A stretch of 21,281 nucleotides of DNA, from NCBI GenBank assembly GCA_938037005.1, contig CALHVR010000101.1:1-21281 (forward strand), in the 5' to 3' direction. Below the pieces are notes generated by a model, which worked only from the letters and a program-made list of their open reading frames with translations, made no database searches and was not told the DNA's origin. This document shows positions 1 through 7,823 of the stretch, piece by piece (the first letter of the stretch is position 1; every line of letters begins with the position of its first letter). Origin of the DNA: an uncultured Leptotrichiaceae bacterium. GTDB taxonomy: Bacteria; Fusobacteriota; Fusobacteriia; Fusobacteriales; Leptotrichiaceae. Made by a program: the position numbers and the translations under genes.

Positions 1-95
1 AAGTACAAGGTTTGACGAGCTTTGATACTGGGCTTATAGAAAATATCTATAAGACTGTCATTATCAAAAAGGTAATGTTGAGCTGTCAGAATATA
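1..95 (+). promoter_or_regulatory. Lysine (L-box) riboswitch, 3' part, cut by the window edge
   Basis: The sequence matches the order of the 3' half of the lysine riboswitch. A hairpin with arms 33-39 and 47-53 (CTTATAG/CTATAAG) sits where P4 should be. It is followed by the conserved ACTGTCA element (54-60), a second hairpin 60-65/71-76 with loop AAAAA in the P5 position, and the closing GAGCTGTC strand of P1 near 80-87. The 5' half, including the partner of P1, lies upstream of the window. The riboswitch class is known to sense lysine. The gene immediately downstream is lysA and the terminator at 130-159 supplies the expression platform, which strongly supports the call. Confidence 0.82.
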
Positions 96-129
96 ATGTA
101 GTTTTTATTAAATTAAATAAATACTTTAT

Positions 130-159
130 ATACTGATATTGACTATCGGTATTTTTTTT
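130..159 (+). terminator. Riboswitch-controlled intrinsic terminator before lysA
   Basis: An 8-bp stem (130-137 with 145-152, one G-U pair) and a 7-base loop are followed by seven T residues (153-159). The hairpin lies only 17 bases before the lysA start, so it must act as an attenuator. A candidate antiterminator pairs 85-88 and 91-94 (part of the P1 3' strand region) with 136-143. This would compete with both P1 and the terminator. That pairing is my inference from reading the bases, not a folded model. Confidence 0.75.
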
Positions 160-176
160 ATAATTTAGGAGGTAAT

Positions 177-1487
177 ATGAAATTATTTGGTACATCAAAA
201 ATTAATGAAAAAGGTAATTTATCTATTGGCGGGGTAGATACAATAGATTTAGCAAAGAAATTTAAAACACCATTATACGTAATGGATCAAGAATTAATAG
301 AAACTACGATTGATAGAATGAAAAATACCTTTAAATCAACAAGATTTAATACAAGAATAGCTTATGCGGGTAAAGCATTTTTAACAACAGGAATGGCAAA
401 ATTAATAAATTCAAAGGGATTAGATTTAGATGCAGTGTCTGGGGGGGAGATGTTTACTGCTTATAAAGCAGGATTTCCAATGGAAAAAGTACATTTACAT
501 GGAAATAATAAAACATTTGAAGAAATTGAAATGGCAGTTGATTTTGGAATAGATACTATTGTTGTTGATAATGAAGATGAAATAGAAAAAATAGAAAAAA
601 TATGTGAAGAAAAAAATAAAAAACAAGCAGTTTTAGTACGGATTGATCCGGGAATTGAAGCACATACGCATCATTATATAAAAACATCTGGATTGACATC
701 AAAATTTGGTATTTCATTATTTCAGGAAAATTTATTTGATATAATAAAAAGATTAAATGATAGTCCATATATTGAATTTAAAGGATTTCATACGCATATA
801 GGATCACAGATATTTCAATCAGCATTCTTTATATTTGCATTAGATGAAATTTTTAAATATTTAGATAAATTGAAAAAAGAATTAGGTATTGTAGTTCATA
901 CAGTAAATATGGGGGGAGGATTTGGTGTTTATTATAAAGAGGGAGACGATCCAAAAGAAATTGATGAAGTTTTATCAGAAATTATAACCTATACTGAAGC
1001 AATGGAAATTAAATATCAAATTGGATTTAAAGAACTTTGTATTGAGCCAGGACGAAGTATTGTAGCAAATGCGGGAACGACATTATACGAAGTTGGAGGA
1101 ATAAAAGAAACTGTTGGTGGAAAAACTTATGTATTTATTGACGGAGGAATGTCTGATAATATAAGGACAGCATTGTATCAAGCTGAATATGAAGCGGGGG
1201 TTGTAAATAAGTTGACAGATACTGATACAAAAGAAATTACTTTAGCTGGAAAACTTTGTGAATCAGGAGATATTGTTATAGAAAAAGGTAAATTACCTAA
1301 AAGTACAACAATAGGAGATATAGTTGCAGTAACTACAACGGGTGCTTATTGTTATACGATGTCAAGTAATTATAATAGAATAGCTAAACCGGCAGTAGTA
1401 TTTGTAAAAAATGGACAAGCGAAAGTCGCAGTTAAAAGAGAAAGTTTTGAAGATTTAATTAGAAATGATGAAGAGTTTGAATTATAA
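177..1487 (+). CDS. lysA: Diaminopimelate decarboxylase
   Basis: This PLP enzyme converts meso-diaminopimelate to L-lysine plus CO2, the last step of lysine synthesis, in the cytoplasm. The 436-residue length is normal for the family. The PLP lysine is in YAGKAF (K66). Further family motifs are HTHIGSQ near residue 205, the glycine-rich GGGFG near 248, EPGRS near 292 (phosphate/substrate site), CESGD with C361 contributed across the dimer, and a C-terminal YCYTMSSNYN. The ATG at 177 follows a strong AGGAGGT (167-173). It is the first gene behind the lysine riboswitch and terminator, so lysine should repress it. dapF, dapA and asd follow in the same direction. Confidence 0.96.
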   Translation: MKLFGTSKINEKGNLSIGGVDTIDLAKKFKTPLYVMDQELIETTIDRMKNTFKSTRFNTRIAYAGKAFLTTGMAKLINSKGLDLDAVSGGEMFTAYKAGFPMEKVHLHGNNKTFEEIEMAVDFGIDTIVVDNEDEIEKIEKICEEKNKKQAVLVRIDPGIEAHTHHYIKTSGLTSKFGISLFQENLFDIIKRLNDSPYIEFKGFHTHIGSQIFQSAFFIFALDEIFKYLDKLKKELGIVVHTVNMGGGFGVYYKEGDDPKEIDEVLSEIITYTEAMEIKYQIGFKELCIEPGRSIVANAGTTLYEVGGIKETVGGKTYVFIDGGMSDNIRTALYQAEYEAGVVNKLTDTDTKEITLAGKLCESGDIVIEKGKLPKSTTIGDIVAVTTTGAYCYTMSSNYNRIAKPAVVFVKNGQAKVAVKRESFEDLIRNDEEFEL

Positions 1488-1527
1488 AAATATTTAGATG
1501 AAAATATAATAATATTGGAGGCGAAAA

Positions 1528-2379
1528 ATGATAAGATTTGAAAAATATCATGGTGCAGGAAATGATTTTATTATAGTAAATGAAAAAGAATTGATAGAAA
1601 AAGGAATACCTGATTATAGTGAGTTAGCAAAAGCTATATGTAATAGAAGATACGGAGTTGGAGCAGATGGACTCATAATTTTAAAATATGTAGCAAATAT
1701 GCCTTTTATGTTTTTCTTTAATTCAGATGGGAGCCAAGCACCGATGTGTGGAAATGGGATAAGATGTTTTGCACATTATTTGAAAAATAATAAAATTGAA
1801 ACAAGAAATGAATTTGTAGTAAAAACAGTACCTGGAGATTTGAAGATAAAAGCTTTTACAGAAGAGAATAGTGAAGAATTATTGGTAAAAGTAAATATGG
1901 GGAAACCGATATTTGATATAAAAAAATTAATAAATACAGAAAAAGAACAATTTTTAAAAGAAAAAATAAATATTGATGGAACAGAAGTTGAAATTTCATA
2001 TATTTTTATGGGAACAGATCATTCAGTAATTTTTGTAAATGATTTTTCTGATTATAACATTGATGGATTAGGATCAAAAATTGAAAATTATTTAGAATTA
2101 TTTCCAAAAAAAGTAAATGTTAATTTTGTAAAAGTGAATGATAGAAATAATATGGAAGTAATTACTTGGGAACGTGGGGCAGGACGAACACTAGCTTGTG
2201 GGACAGGAGTTACAGCTTCAGCAGTTTTAGCAAGAATTTTTGGATATGTAGATGAAAATACAAAAGTGAAAGTACCAGGAGGAAGATTGTTTATTGACTA
2301 TAAAGGCGAAGGATGTGATGCTTTTATGACGGGACCGAGTGAAAAAATAGCAGAAGGAAAATATTTATTTAAAAGATAA
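1528..2379 (+). CDS. dapF: Diaminopimelate epimerase
   Basis: It interconverts LL- and meso-diaminopimelate, making the substrate of LysA and the DAP precursor for peptidoglycan. At 283 residues it is a full-length member of this cofactor-independent two-cysteine racemase family. Both catalytic cysteines are visible: C74 in MCGNGIRC and C224 in ACGTGVTAS. The N-terminal KYHGAGNDF signature is also present. A GGAGGC ribosome site lies about 6 bases before the ATG. It starts 40 bases after lysA with no terminator between, so it should share the riboswitch control. Its presence suggests that meso-DAP is made, although dapB and the succinylase/aminotransferase steps are not in this window. Confidence 0.96.
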   Translation: MIRFEKYHGAGNDFIIVNEKELIEKGIPDYSELAKAICNRRYGVGADGLIILKYVANMPFMFFFNSDGSQAPMCGNGIRCFAHYLKNNKIETRNEFVVKTVPGDLKIKAFTEENSEELLVKVNMGKPIFDIKKLINTEKEQFLKEKINIDGTEVEISYIFMGTDHSVIFVNDFSDYNIDGLGSKIENYLELFPKKVNVNFVKVNDRNNMEVITWERGAGRTLACGTGVTASAVLARIFGYVDENTKVKVPGGRLFIDYKGEGCDAFMTGPSEKIAEGKYLFKR

Positions 2380-2410
2380 TTAAAATTAAATAAAGGAAAG
2401 TAGGTATAAG

Positions 2411-3310
2411 ATGAAATTTGAAGGATCTTACGTTGCTTTAATAACTCCATTTAAAGCGAATGGTGAAGTAGATGAAGAAAAAATAAGGGAATTAGTAAAT
2501 TGGCATATAGAAAATGGAACAGCAGGGATTGTACCTTGTGGAACAACAGGAGAAGCACCAACATTAAGTTTTACAGAGCATGAAAAAGTAATAAAAATTG
2601 TAGTTGAAGAAGCAAAAGGTAAAATAAAAATAATAGCTGGTGCAGGATCAAATGATACAAATAGAGCTATAGAACTTACAAAATATGCTAAAGAACTTGG
2701 AGCGGATGCAGCACTTAGTACTTGTCCATATTATAATAAACCGAGTCAAAGAGGACTTTATGAACATTATAAAAAAATAGCTGAAGAGTCAAAATTTCCA
2801 ATAATGCTTTATAATGTTCCGGGAAGAACAGGAACAAATATTGAAGCTGAAACCGTAGCTAAATTATCAGAAATTCCAGAAATTGTAGCAATAAAAGAAG
2901 CAACAGGAAGTTTGGAGCAAATGATTAAAATACAAGAATTATGTGGAGATAAAATTGAAATATTATCAGGTGAAGATCATTTGATTTTACCGATGCTATC
3001 AATAGGAGCAAAAGGGGTTGTTTCAGTTGTTGCAAATATAATGCCTAGAGAGATGAGCGATTTAATTAATTTATTCTTAAATAAGGATTTTGATAGTGCG
3101 TATGTATTACATACGAAATTATATGAGATAAGTAGAAATATGTTTATAGAAGGAAATCCAGTAACAGTTAAAACGGCTATGAAAATATTAGGAATGGTTG
3201 ATAATGATGATGTTAGACTTCCTTTATTGCCTTCATCACAAAATACTTATGAAAAATTAGAGAAATTATTTAGAGAAAAAGGTATTTTAAAATTGGTAAA
3301 TACTTTATAA
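2411..3310 (+). CDS. dapA: 4-hydroxy-tetrahydrodipicolinate synthase
   Basis: It condenses pyruvate with aspartate semialdehyde, the first committed step of DAP/lysine synthesis. The TIM-barrel class I aldolase features are all visible: GTTGEAPTLS at residues 44-53 (Thr-Thr pair), YYNKPSQRGLYEHY near 107-120, the catalytic tyrosine in LYNVPGRTG (Y134) and the Schiff-base lysine in AIKEATG (K162). The 299-residue length is typical. The gene lies 31 bases after dapF, with AAAGGA and AGGT elements before the ATG. It uses the product of the downstream asd gene, so adjacent genes encode consecutive steps. Confidence 0.96.
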   Translation: MKFEGSYVALITPFKANGEVDEEKIRELVNWHIENGTAGIVPCGTTGEAPTLSFTEHEKVIKIVVEEAKGKIKIIAGAGSNDTNRAIELTKYAKELGADAALSTCPYYNKPSQRGLYEHYKKIAEESKFPIMLYNVPGRTGTNIEAETVAKLSEIPEIVAIKEATGSLEQMIKIQELCGDKIEILSGEDHLILPMLSIGAKGVVSVVANIMPREMSDLINLFLNKDFDSAYVLHTKLYEISRNMFIEGNPVTVKTAMKILGMVDNDDVRLPLLPSSQNTYEKLEKLFREKGILKLVNTL

Positions 3311-3372
3311 ATACTTTTAAAAAAATAAAAAATATGATAGAATTAACAAAATAAAAAGTAAAAGGAGAAAAA

Positions 3373-4374
3373 ATGAATAAAAAATATAATGTTGCTGTAG
3401 TTGGAGCAACAGGATTAGTAGGACAAACATTTCTTAAAGTATTAAAAGAAAGAAATTTTCCAGTAGAAAACTTATATTTATATGCTTCAGCAAGATCGGC
3501 TGGAAAAAATATAAATTGGAATGGAAAAGATTATACTGTAATAGAATTAAAAGATGAAAATATAAGAGAAGATATAGATATAGCTTTATTTTCTGCAGGT
3601 GGTGGAACTTCATTAGAATTTGCACCTAAATTTAGAGATAAAGGAGCGGTAGTTGTAGACAATAGTAGTGCTTGGAGAATGTATCCAGAAATACCATTGG
3701 TTGTACCTGAAGCAAATCCAGAAGCATTGGCAGAACATGGAGGAATAATCGCTAACCCTAATTGTTCTACAATTCAAGTAATGCCAGTTTTAAAAGTATT
3801 ACAAGAAAATTACGGATTAAAGAGAGTAATTTACTCAACATATCAAGCAGTAGCAGGTTCTGGACAAAAAGGTTTAGACGATTTAGATGCAAACTTAAGA
3901 GGAGAAGCATCAAAAAATTATCCACATCAAATAGCGTTTAACGCATTACCACATATTGATGTATTTTTAGAAAATGGCTATACGAAAGAAGAAGTAAAAA
4001 TGATAGAAGAAACAAGAAAAATTTTATCATTACCAGATTTAAAAGTTACAGCGACATGTGTTAGAGTACCAGTAAGAATGGGACACGCAGTTTCAGTAAA
4101 TGTTGAATTAGAAAAATCATTTGAATTAGATGATGTTATTAGAAAGTTTGAGGAAAAAGAAGGAGTTATTGTTCAAAATAATGGAAAAAACAATGAATAT
4201 CCAATGCCAATAACAGCAGCTGATACAGATGAAGTTTATGTTGGTAGAATTAGAAGAGATGAAACTGTAGAAAATGGATTAAATTTATGGGTAGTTGCAG
4301 ATAATATTAGAAAAGGTGCAGCAACAAATACAATACAAATAGCAGAAACATTAATTAAAAGAGGAGAGTTATAA
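3373..4374 (+). CDS. asd: Aspartate-semialdehyde dehydrogenase
   Basis: This NADPH-dependent enzyme reduces aspartyl phosphate to aspartate semialdehyde, the branch point to lysine/DAP, threonine and methionine. It has the N-terminal nucleotide-binding GATGLVGQ (residues 11-18), the nucleophilic cysteine in NPNCSTIQ (C131), QAVAGSGQKG and the active-site histidine in RMGHA (H238). The 333-residue length is standard. An AAAGGAG ribosome site lies about 6 bases before the ATG. The 62-base gap from dapA contains no convincing terminator. The stop is 2 bases before the next ATG, so the ABC transporter is almost certainly co-transcribed. Confidence 0.96.
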   Translation: MNKKYNVAVVGATGLVGQTFLKVLKERNFPVENLYLYASARSAGKNINWNGKDYTVIELKDENIREDIDIALFSAGGGTSLEFAPKFRDKGAVVVDNSSAWRMYPEIPLVVPEANPEALAEHGGIIANPNCSTIQVMPVLKVLQENYGLKRVIYSTYQAVAGSGQKGLDDLDANLRGEASKNYPHQIAFNALPHIDVFLENGYTKEEVKMIEETRKILSLPDLKVTATCVRVPVRMGHAVSVNVELEKSFELDDVIRKFEEKEGVIVQNNGKNNEYPMPITAADTDEVYVGRIRRDETVENGLNLWVVADNIRKGAATNTIQIAETLIKRGEL

Positions 4375-4376
4375 TT

Positions 4377-5192
4377 ATGAAAAAATTTTTATTAGGAATA
4401 ATGATGTTAGGGATGGTAATTAGTTGTGGGAAAGGGCAATCGACAGAAAGTAATAATACGATAAAAGTAGGAATGGAATGTGGGTACGCTCCGTTTAACT
4501 GGTTCCAAAACGACGACAAAAATGGTGGAGTAAAAATTGATGGTGGATATTGTGGTGGATATGATGTGGAAATCGCAAAAGAAATCGCAAAAGGATTAGG
4601 AAAAGAATTAGTAATAGTAAAATCAGAATGGGATGCGTTATTAGGACCAGCTGTAAATTCAGGTGTAGTTGATTTAGTTATCGCGGGAATGACTGCAACT
4701 CCAGAAAGAAAACAAAGTTTATTATTTACAAAACCTTACTATGATTCAGATATAGTTTTAGTTGTTAGAAAAGACGGTAAATTTGCAAACGCTAAATCGC
4801 TTCAAGACTTTGCAGGAGCTAAAGTTACAGGACAATTAAATACATTCCATTACACATTAATAGATCAAATTAATGGAGTTAGTAAACAGACAGCGATGGA
4901 AAACTTCCCTTCAATGATTGTAGCTTTAAATTCTAAAAAAATTGATGCTTATGTAGCTGAAAGACCAGGAGCAATGGCAGATACATTGGCAAATCCTGAA
5001 TTAACTTACATTGAATTTGAACAAGGAAAAGGATTTACATATGATAAAGATTTAGCTTCAGTGTCAGTAGCCATGAAAGCTGGAAATACAGAGTTAGCAG
5101 ATAAAATTAATAAAATTTTAGAAGGACTAACACCTGAAAAAAGAAAAGAAATAATGGAACAAGCAATTAAAAATCAGCCATTAAATAACTAA
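4377..5192 (+). CDS. Amino-acid ABC transporter substrate-binding lipoprotein (probably lysine)
   Basis: This is a 271-residue family-3 solute-binding protein for polar amino acids. The N-terminus is a lipoprotein signal peptide ending in the lipobox MVISC, with C17 the lipidated residue. The mature part has the family pattern: IKVGMECGYAPFNW with the aromatic ligand-contacting segment, GYDVEIAKEIAKGLG, DLVIAGMTATPER (the loop that contacts the ligand carboxylate) and FTKPYY. The ligand cannot be read from the sequence. Lysine is inferred because the gene starts 2 bases after asd in a transcript headed by a lysine riboswitch. Arginine, ornithine or histidine are alternatives. Confidence 0.88.
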   Translation: MKKFLLGIMMLGMVISCGKGQSTESNNTIKVGMECGYAPFNWFQNDDKNGGVKIDGGYCGGYDVEIAKEIAKGLGKELVIVKSEWDALLGPAVNSGVVDLVIAGMTATPERKQSLLFTKPYYDSDIVLVVRKDGKFANAKSLQDFAGAKVTGQLNTFHYTLIDQINGVSKQTAMENFPSMIVALNSKKIDAYVAERPGAMADTLANPELTYIEFEQGKGFTYDKDLASVSVAMKAGNTELADKINKILEGLTPEKRKEIMEQAIKNQPLNN

Positions 5193-5214
5193 GAGAAAGA
5201 GAGAAAAAAAGAAA

Positions 5215-5943
5215 ATGGAAAAAAGTTTTTTAGATTGGGTATTATTTTTTATAAGTAAAAATTGGCCACAATTTGTGACAGGAACTTTAATGACATTGTT
5301 TATATCGTTAATAGGAACAATAGTTGGTTTTTTTATAGGGTTACTTGTTGCATTAGTAAAAGATATGAGTAATGAGCATAAAGGTTTAAAAATATTGAAT
5401 ATAATTTTTGCAGTATACATCGCAATATTTAGAGGAACACCGATGATTGTTCAATCAATGGTTATTTATTATGGATCTTCACAAATTTTAGGAATTAATA
5501 TGAGTCCAATATCAGCAGCATTATTTATAGTTTCAATTAATACGGGAGCGTATATGAGTGAAATTATAAGAGGTGGAGTTGAATCTATAGATAAAGGACA
5601 ATTTGAAGCAGCTCAAGCAATTGGAATGACAAAAATTCAAGAAATGCGTTACATAATTTTTCCACAAATGTTTAGAAATATATTGCCGGCAATGGGTAAT
5701 GAATTTATTATAAATATAAAAGATACATCGGTTTTAAATGTAATTGGTGTTACGGAATTGTTCTTTTTATCTAAGTCGGTAGCTGGATCTTATTCAAGAT
5801 ATTATGAAGTATTTATTATAACGAGTGTAATTTATTTTGTACTAACATTTACATTATCTACAATTTTAAAATATATTGAGAAAAAAATTGATGGTCCACA
5901 AAATTTTGAATTTTTAGATCATAAAGAAGAGGTGTCAATATAA
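5215..5943 (+). CDS. Polar amino-acid ABC transporter permease
   Basis: This 242-residue inner-membrane permease belongs to the HisM/GlnP group. Hydrophobic segments fall near residues 20-48, 62-85, 96-114, 155-175 and 195-215. The ABC-coupling EAA loop is clear: EAAQAIGMTKIQEMRYIIFP at residues 131-150. The N-terminal TLMTLFIS and FRGTP segments are typical of the family. Only one permease gene is present, so a homodimer is expected. An AGAGAGAAA stretch before the ATG is a weak ribosome site. The stop codon overlaps the ATG of the ATPase gene (TAATG), which indicates translational coupling. Confidence 0.92.
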   Translation: MEKSFLDWVLFFISKNWPQFVTGTLMTLFISLIGTIVGFFIGLLVALVKDMSNEHKGLKILNIIFAVYIAIFRGTPMIVQSMVIYYGSSQILGINMSPISAALFIVSINTGAYMSEIIRGGVESIDKGQFEAAQAIGMTKIQEMRYIIFPQMFRNILPAMGNEFIINIKDTSVLNVIGVTELFFLSKSVAGSYSRYYEVFIITSVIYFVLTFTLSTILKYIEKKIDGPQNFEFLDHKEEVSI

Positions 5944-6701
5944 TGGAAATGATGAAAAGCGATAAACAAGTTGTGTTACAAATAAAAAATATAAGAAAAG
6001 ATTTTGGGCAGAGAACGGTCTTAAAAGATGTAAATTTTAATGTTCATAAAGGTGAAGTTGTTAGTATAATCGGTTCTTCTGGAAGTGGAAAGTCTACACT
6101 TTTAAGATGTATAAATTTATTAGAAAAACCAACAAGTGGAGAAATAATTTTTCATGATAAAGATGTAGTTAAAAATGAAATATCTTTAGTGGAATTAAGA
6201 GAAAAAGTAGGAATGGTGTTTCAATCGTTTAATCTGTTTAACAACTTAAATGTACTTGAAAATTGTGTAATCGGGCAAATGAAAGTATTGAAGAGAAATA
6301 GAGTAGAAGCTGAAAAAGTTGCTAAAGAATTATTGACAAAAGTGGGGATGGAAAGATTTATAAAAGCTAAACCAAATCAATTATCAGGAGGGCAAAAACA
6401 AAGAGTAGCAATAGCTAGAGCTTTAGCAATGGAGCCAGAAGTATTATTATTTGATGAGCCTACATCAGCATTAGATCCTGAAATGGTTGGAGAAGTTTTA
6501 AAAGTTATGAAAGATTTGGCTGAAACAGGACTTACTATGATTGTTGTGACACATGAAATGGCTTTTGCCCACGATGTATCAACAAGAGTAGTTTTTATGG
6601 ATCAAGGAGTTATAGTTGAGGACAATAAACCAGAAATAATTTTTGATAATCCAGAACATGATAGAACTAGAGAATTTTTATCAAGAATGTTAAATAAATA
6701 A
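5943..6701 (+). CDS. Polar amino-acid ABC transporter ATP-binding protein
   Basis: This 252-residue ATPase powers the transporter at the inner face of the membrane. It has Walker A GSSGSGKST (44-52), the Q-loop VFQSFNLF (Q94), signature LSGGQ (147-151), Walker B LLFDEP (168-173), the D-loop SALDPE and the switch histidine H204 in VVTHE. These are all of the GlnQ/HisP type. AGAGGTG ending about 8 bases before 5943 supports this ATG over the two ATGs immediately after it. Its best partner is the permease it overlaps by one base. Confidence 0.95.
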   Translation: MEMMKSDKQVVLQIKNIRKDFGQRTVLKDVNFNVHKGEVVSIIGSSGSGKSTLLRCINLLEKPTSGEIIFHDKDVVKNEISLVELREKVGMVFQSFNLFNNLNVLENCVIGQMKVLKRNRVEAEKVAKELLTKVGMERFIKAKPNQLSGGQKQRVAIARALAMEPEVLLFDEPTSALDPEMVGEVLKVMKDLAETGLTMIVVTHEMAFAHDVSTRVVFMDQGVIVEDNKPEIIFDNPEHDRTREFLSRMLNK

Positions 6702-6728
6702 AATTTAAAAATAGGAGTTAGAAATAAA

Positions 6729-7508
6729 ATGAGTAAAATAACATTAACAAAAAAAGAAAAAGAAGAATATGGAGTAGAGAAAGAAACATTAAGAGAATTT
6801 TTATTAGCAAAAGCAATATTAAATGAATTAAGAACACATGAATTTGAGGAAGCTGAAAAAGTGGAATTATCATATATAACAGATGTGGAAAAAGTTAAAT
6901 TTTTCATGTCAAAACAATTAGAAGGGAAAATAAATATTACAGAAGAGGAAATAACAGAAGTTTATACTGCAAATAAACAATATTTTGATGAACAAAAAAT
7001 AGCATTTACTGAAGCTAGAGATATGATAGGAAATGATTTATTAAATCAAAGAGTTCAACAATTAGAAAATGAAGAAATTTTTGGAATTGTAAATGAAATG
7101 GAAAATAATGTTGAATTTACAAAAGAAGAAATATTATATTCAAATGGTGATGGAACAATTTTAAGAATTATGATGACAAATAAAGTTATTCTAGAAAAAG
7201 CTGAAAAAATTGGATTTATTAAAGATAACAAGAAAATATTAGAAACTATTGAAAATAATGTTTTAGTTAATTATTATATAGACAGTGAAGTTAGAAAAGT
7301 TGTAAGAGTAACTCAAGAAGAAATTCAAAATGAATATAATAATCAAAAAGAAAATTTAAAAAATATTCCGTTGGATCAAGCATATCAACAAGTTACAAAT
7401 AATTTATTAATGACTAGAGCAACAGAAGAAAGAATAAAAATAATAAATGAGATTTCAAGAAAATATAAAGTTGAAGATGTTGTAAAAGAAAATTTTGAAG
7501 AAAAATAA
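6729..7508 (+). CDS. SurA-N/trigger-factor-like protein, cytoplasmic, no PPIase domain
   Basis: I recognise this only by pattern. The 259-residue protein is highly charged and helical, with two similar modules at roughly residues 57-130 and 178-250. Each contains [IV]T[EQ]EEI...Y...K followed by a segment resembling A...[VI].N.LL.QR and then a V-containing strand. This is the arrangement of the chaperone part of SurA/PrsA-type peptidyl-prolyl isomerases. No parvulin or FKBP catalytic domain and no signal peptide are present. AGGAG at 6713-6717 precedes the ATG. It follows the ABC ATPase by 27 bases and is probably the last gene of the riboswitch-controlled transcript. Function unknown; a cytosolic chaperone-like role is a guess. 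Confidence 0.7.
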   Translation: MSKITLTKKEKEEYGVEKETLREFLLAKAILNELRTHEFEEAEKVELSYITDVEKVKFFMSKQLEGKINITEEEITEVYTANKQYFDEQKIAFTEARDMIGNDLLNQRVQQLENEEIFGIVNEMENNVEFTKEEILYSNGDGTILRIMMTNKVILEKAEKIGFIKDNKKILETIENNVLVNYYIDSEVRKVVRVTQEEIQNEYNNQKENLKNIPLDQAYQQVTNNLLMTRATEERIKIINEISRKYKVEDVVKENFEEK

Positions 7509-7529
7509 TAAGAATTGGGACAAATAAAA

Positions 7530-7579
7530 AAATTTAGAGAAAAAAGTCAAAAAAATAGTTGACATATTTCTCTAAATTT
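7530..7579. repeat. Perfect 13-bp inverted repeat overlapping the tRNA promoter
   Basis: The arm AAATTTAGAGAAA (7530-7542) is the exact reverse complement of TTTCTCTAAATTT (7567-7579). Inside it, GTCAA (7546-7550) pairs with TTGAC (7559-7563), leaving a 3x3 internal loop and an 8-base apical loop. The right arm covers the promoter spacer and the inner arm covers part of the -35 box. There is no T-run after it, so it is not a standard terminator, although it lies 21 bases after a stop codon. An operator or a 3'-end-stabilising stem are both possible. Confidence 0.8.
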
Positions 7580-7587
7580 ATTACAAT
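7559..7587 (+). promoter_or_regulatory. Near-consensus sigma-70 promoter for tRNA-Leu
   Basis: A perfect TTGACA (7559-7564), a 17-base spacer and TACAAT (7582-7587) place the start of transcription around 7594, just before tRNA-Leu at 7601. The match is strong, as expected for a stable-RNA promoter. Confidence 0.88.
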
Positions 7588-7600
7588 ATGAGAGTACTAT

Positions 7601-7685
7601 GCCCGAATGGTGAAATTGGTAGACGCAACGGACTCAAAATCCGTCGATGAAAATCGTGCCGGTTCGACCCCGGCTTCGGGCACCA
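7601..7685 (+). tRNA. tRNA-Leu (anticodon CAA)
   Basis: The acceptor arms GCCCGAA and TTCGGGC pair perfectly, followed by A73 and an encoded CCA (7683-7685). The anticodon stem ACGGA/TCCGT closes the loop CTCAAAA, giving anticodon CAA at 7635-7637 (reads UUG). A long variable arm (CGATGAAAATCG) is present, as required for a type II tRNA, and the T loop is TTCGACC. It has its own promoter and terminator. Confidence 0.96.
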
Positions 7686-7694
7686 ACTCTTAAT

Positions 7695-7714
7695 AGCACT
7701 GTAGGTGCTTTTTT
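7695..7714 (+). terminator. Intrinsic terminator after tRNA-Leu
   Basis: AGCACT (7695-7700) pairs with GGTGCT (7704-7709), with a terminal T-G pair and a GTA loop, and is followed by T residues from 7710. The stem is short but the position, 10 bases after the encoded CCA, supports it. Read-through into tRNA-Arg remains possible because no clear second promoter is visible. Confidence 0.65.
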
Positions 7715-7746
7715 CTTTATTATTTTTATAAAAATTAAATATGTAC

Positions 7747-7823
7747 GCACTTGTAGCTCAACTGGATAGAGCGTCTGACTTCGGATCAGAAGGCTTGGAG
7801 TTCGATTCTTCACAGGTGCGCCA
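7747..7823 (+). tRNA. tRNA-Arg (anticodon UCG)
   Basis: Acceptor arms GCACTTG and CAGGTGC pair with one T-G, followed by G73 and an encoded CCA (7821-7823). The D arm GCTC/GAGC is intact. The anticodon stem TCTGA/TCAGA holds loop CTTCGGA, giving anticodon TCG at 7781-7783 (CGA, possibly all CGN codons by wobble). The T arm TGGAG/CTTCA contains a G-T pair. Position 32 is C, the base that TtcA thiolates in some arginine tRNAs. Seven T residues follow the CCA at 7824-7830 and may help end the transcript. Confidence 0.95.

Noticed and set aside
6602..6907. Minus-strand open frame of about 100 codons spanning the end of the ABC ATPase and the start of the next gene
   Set aside because: It overlaps two well-supported + strand genes. 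Its composition is what the complement of AT-rich coding DNA gives.
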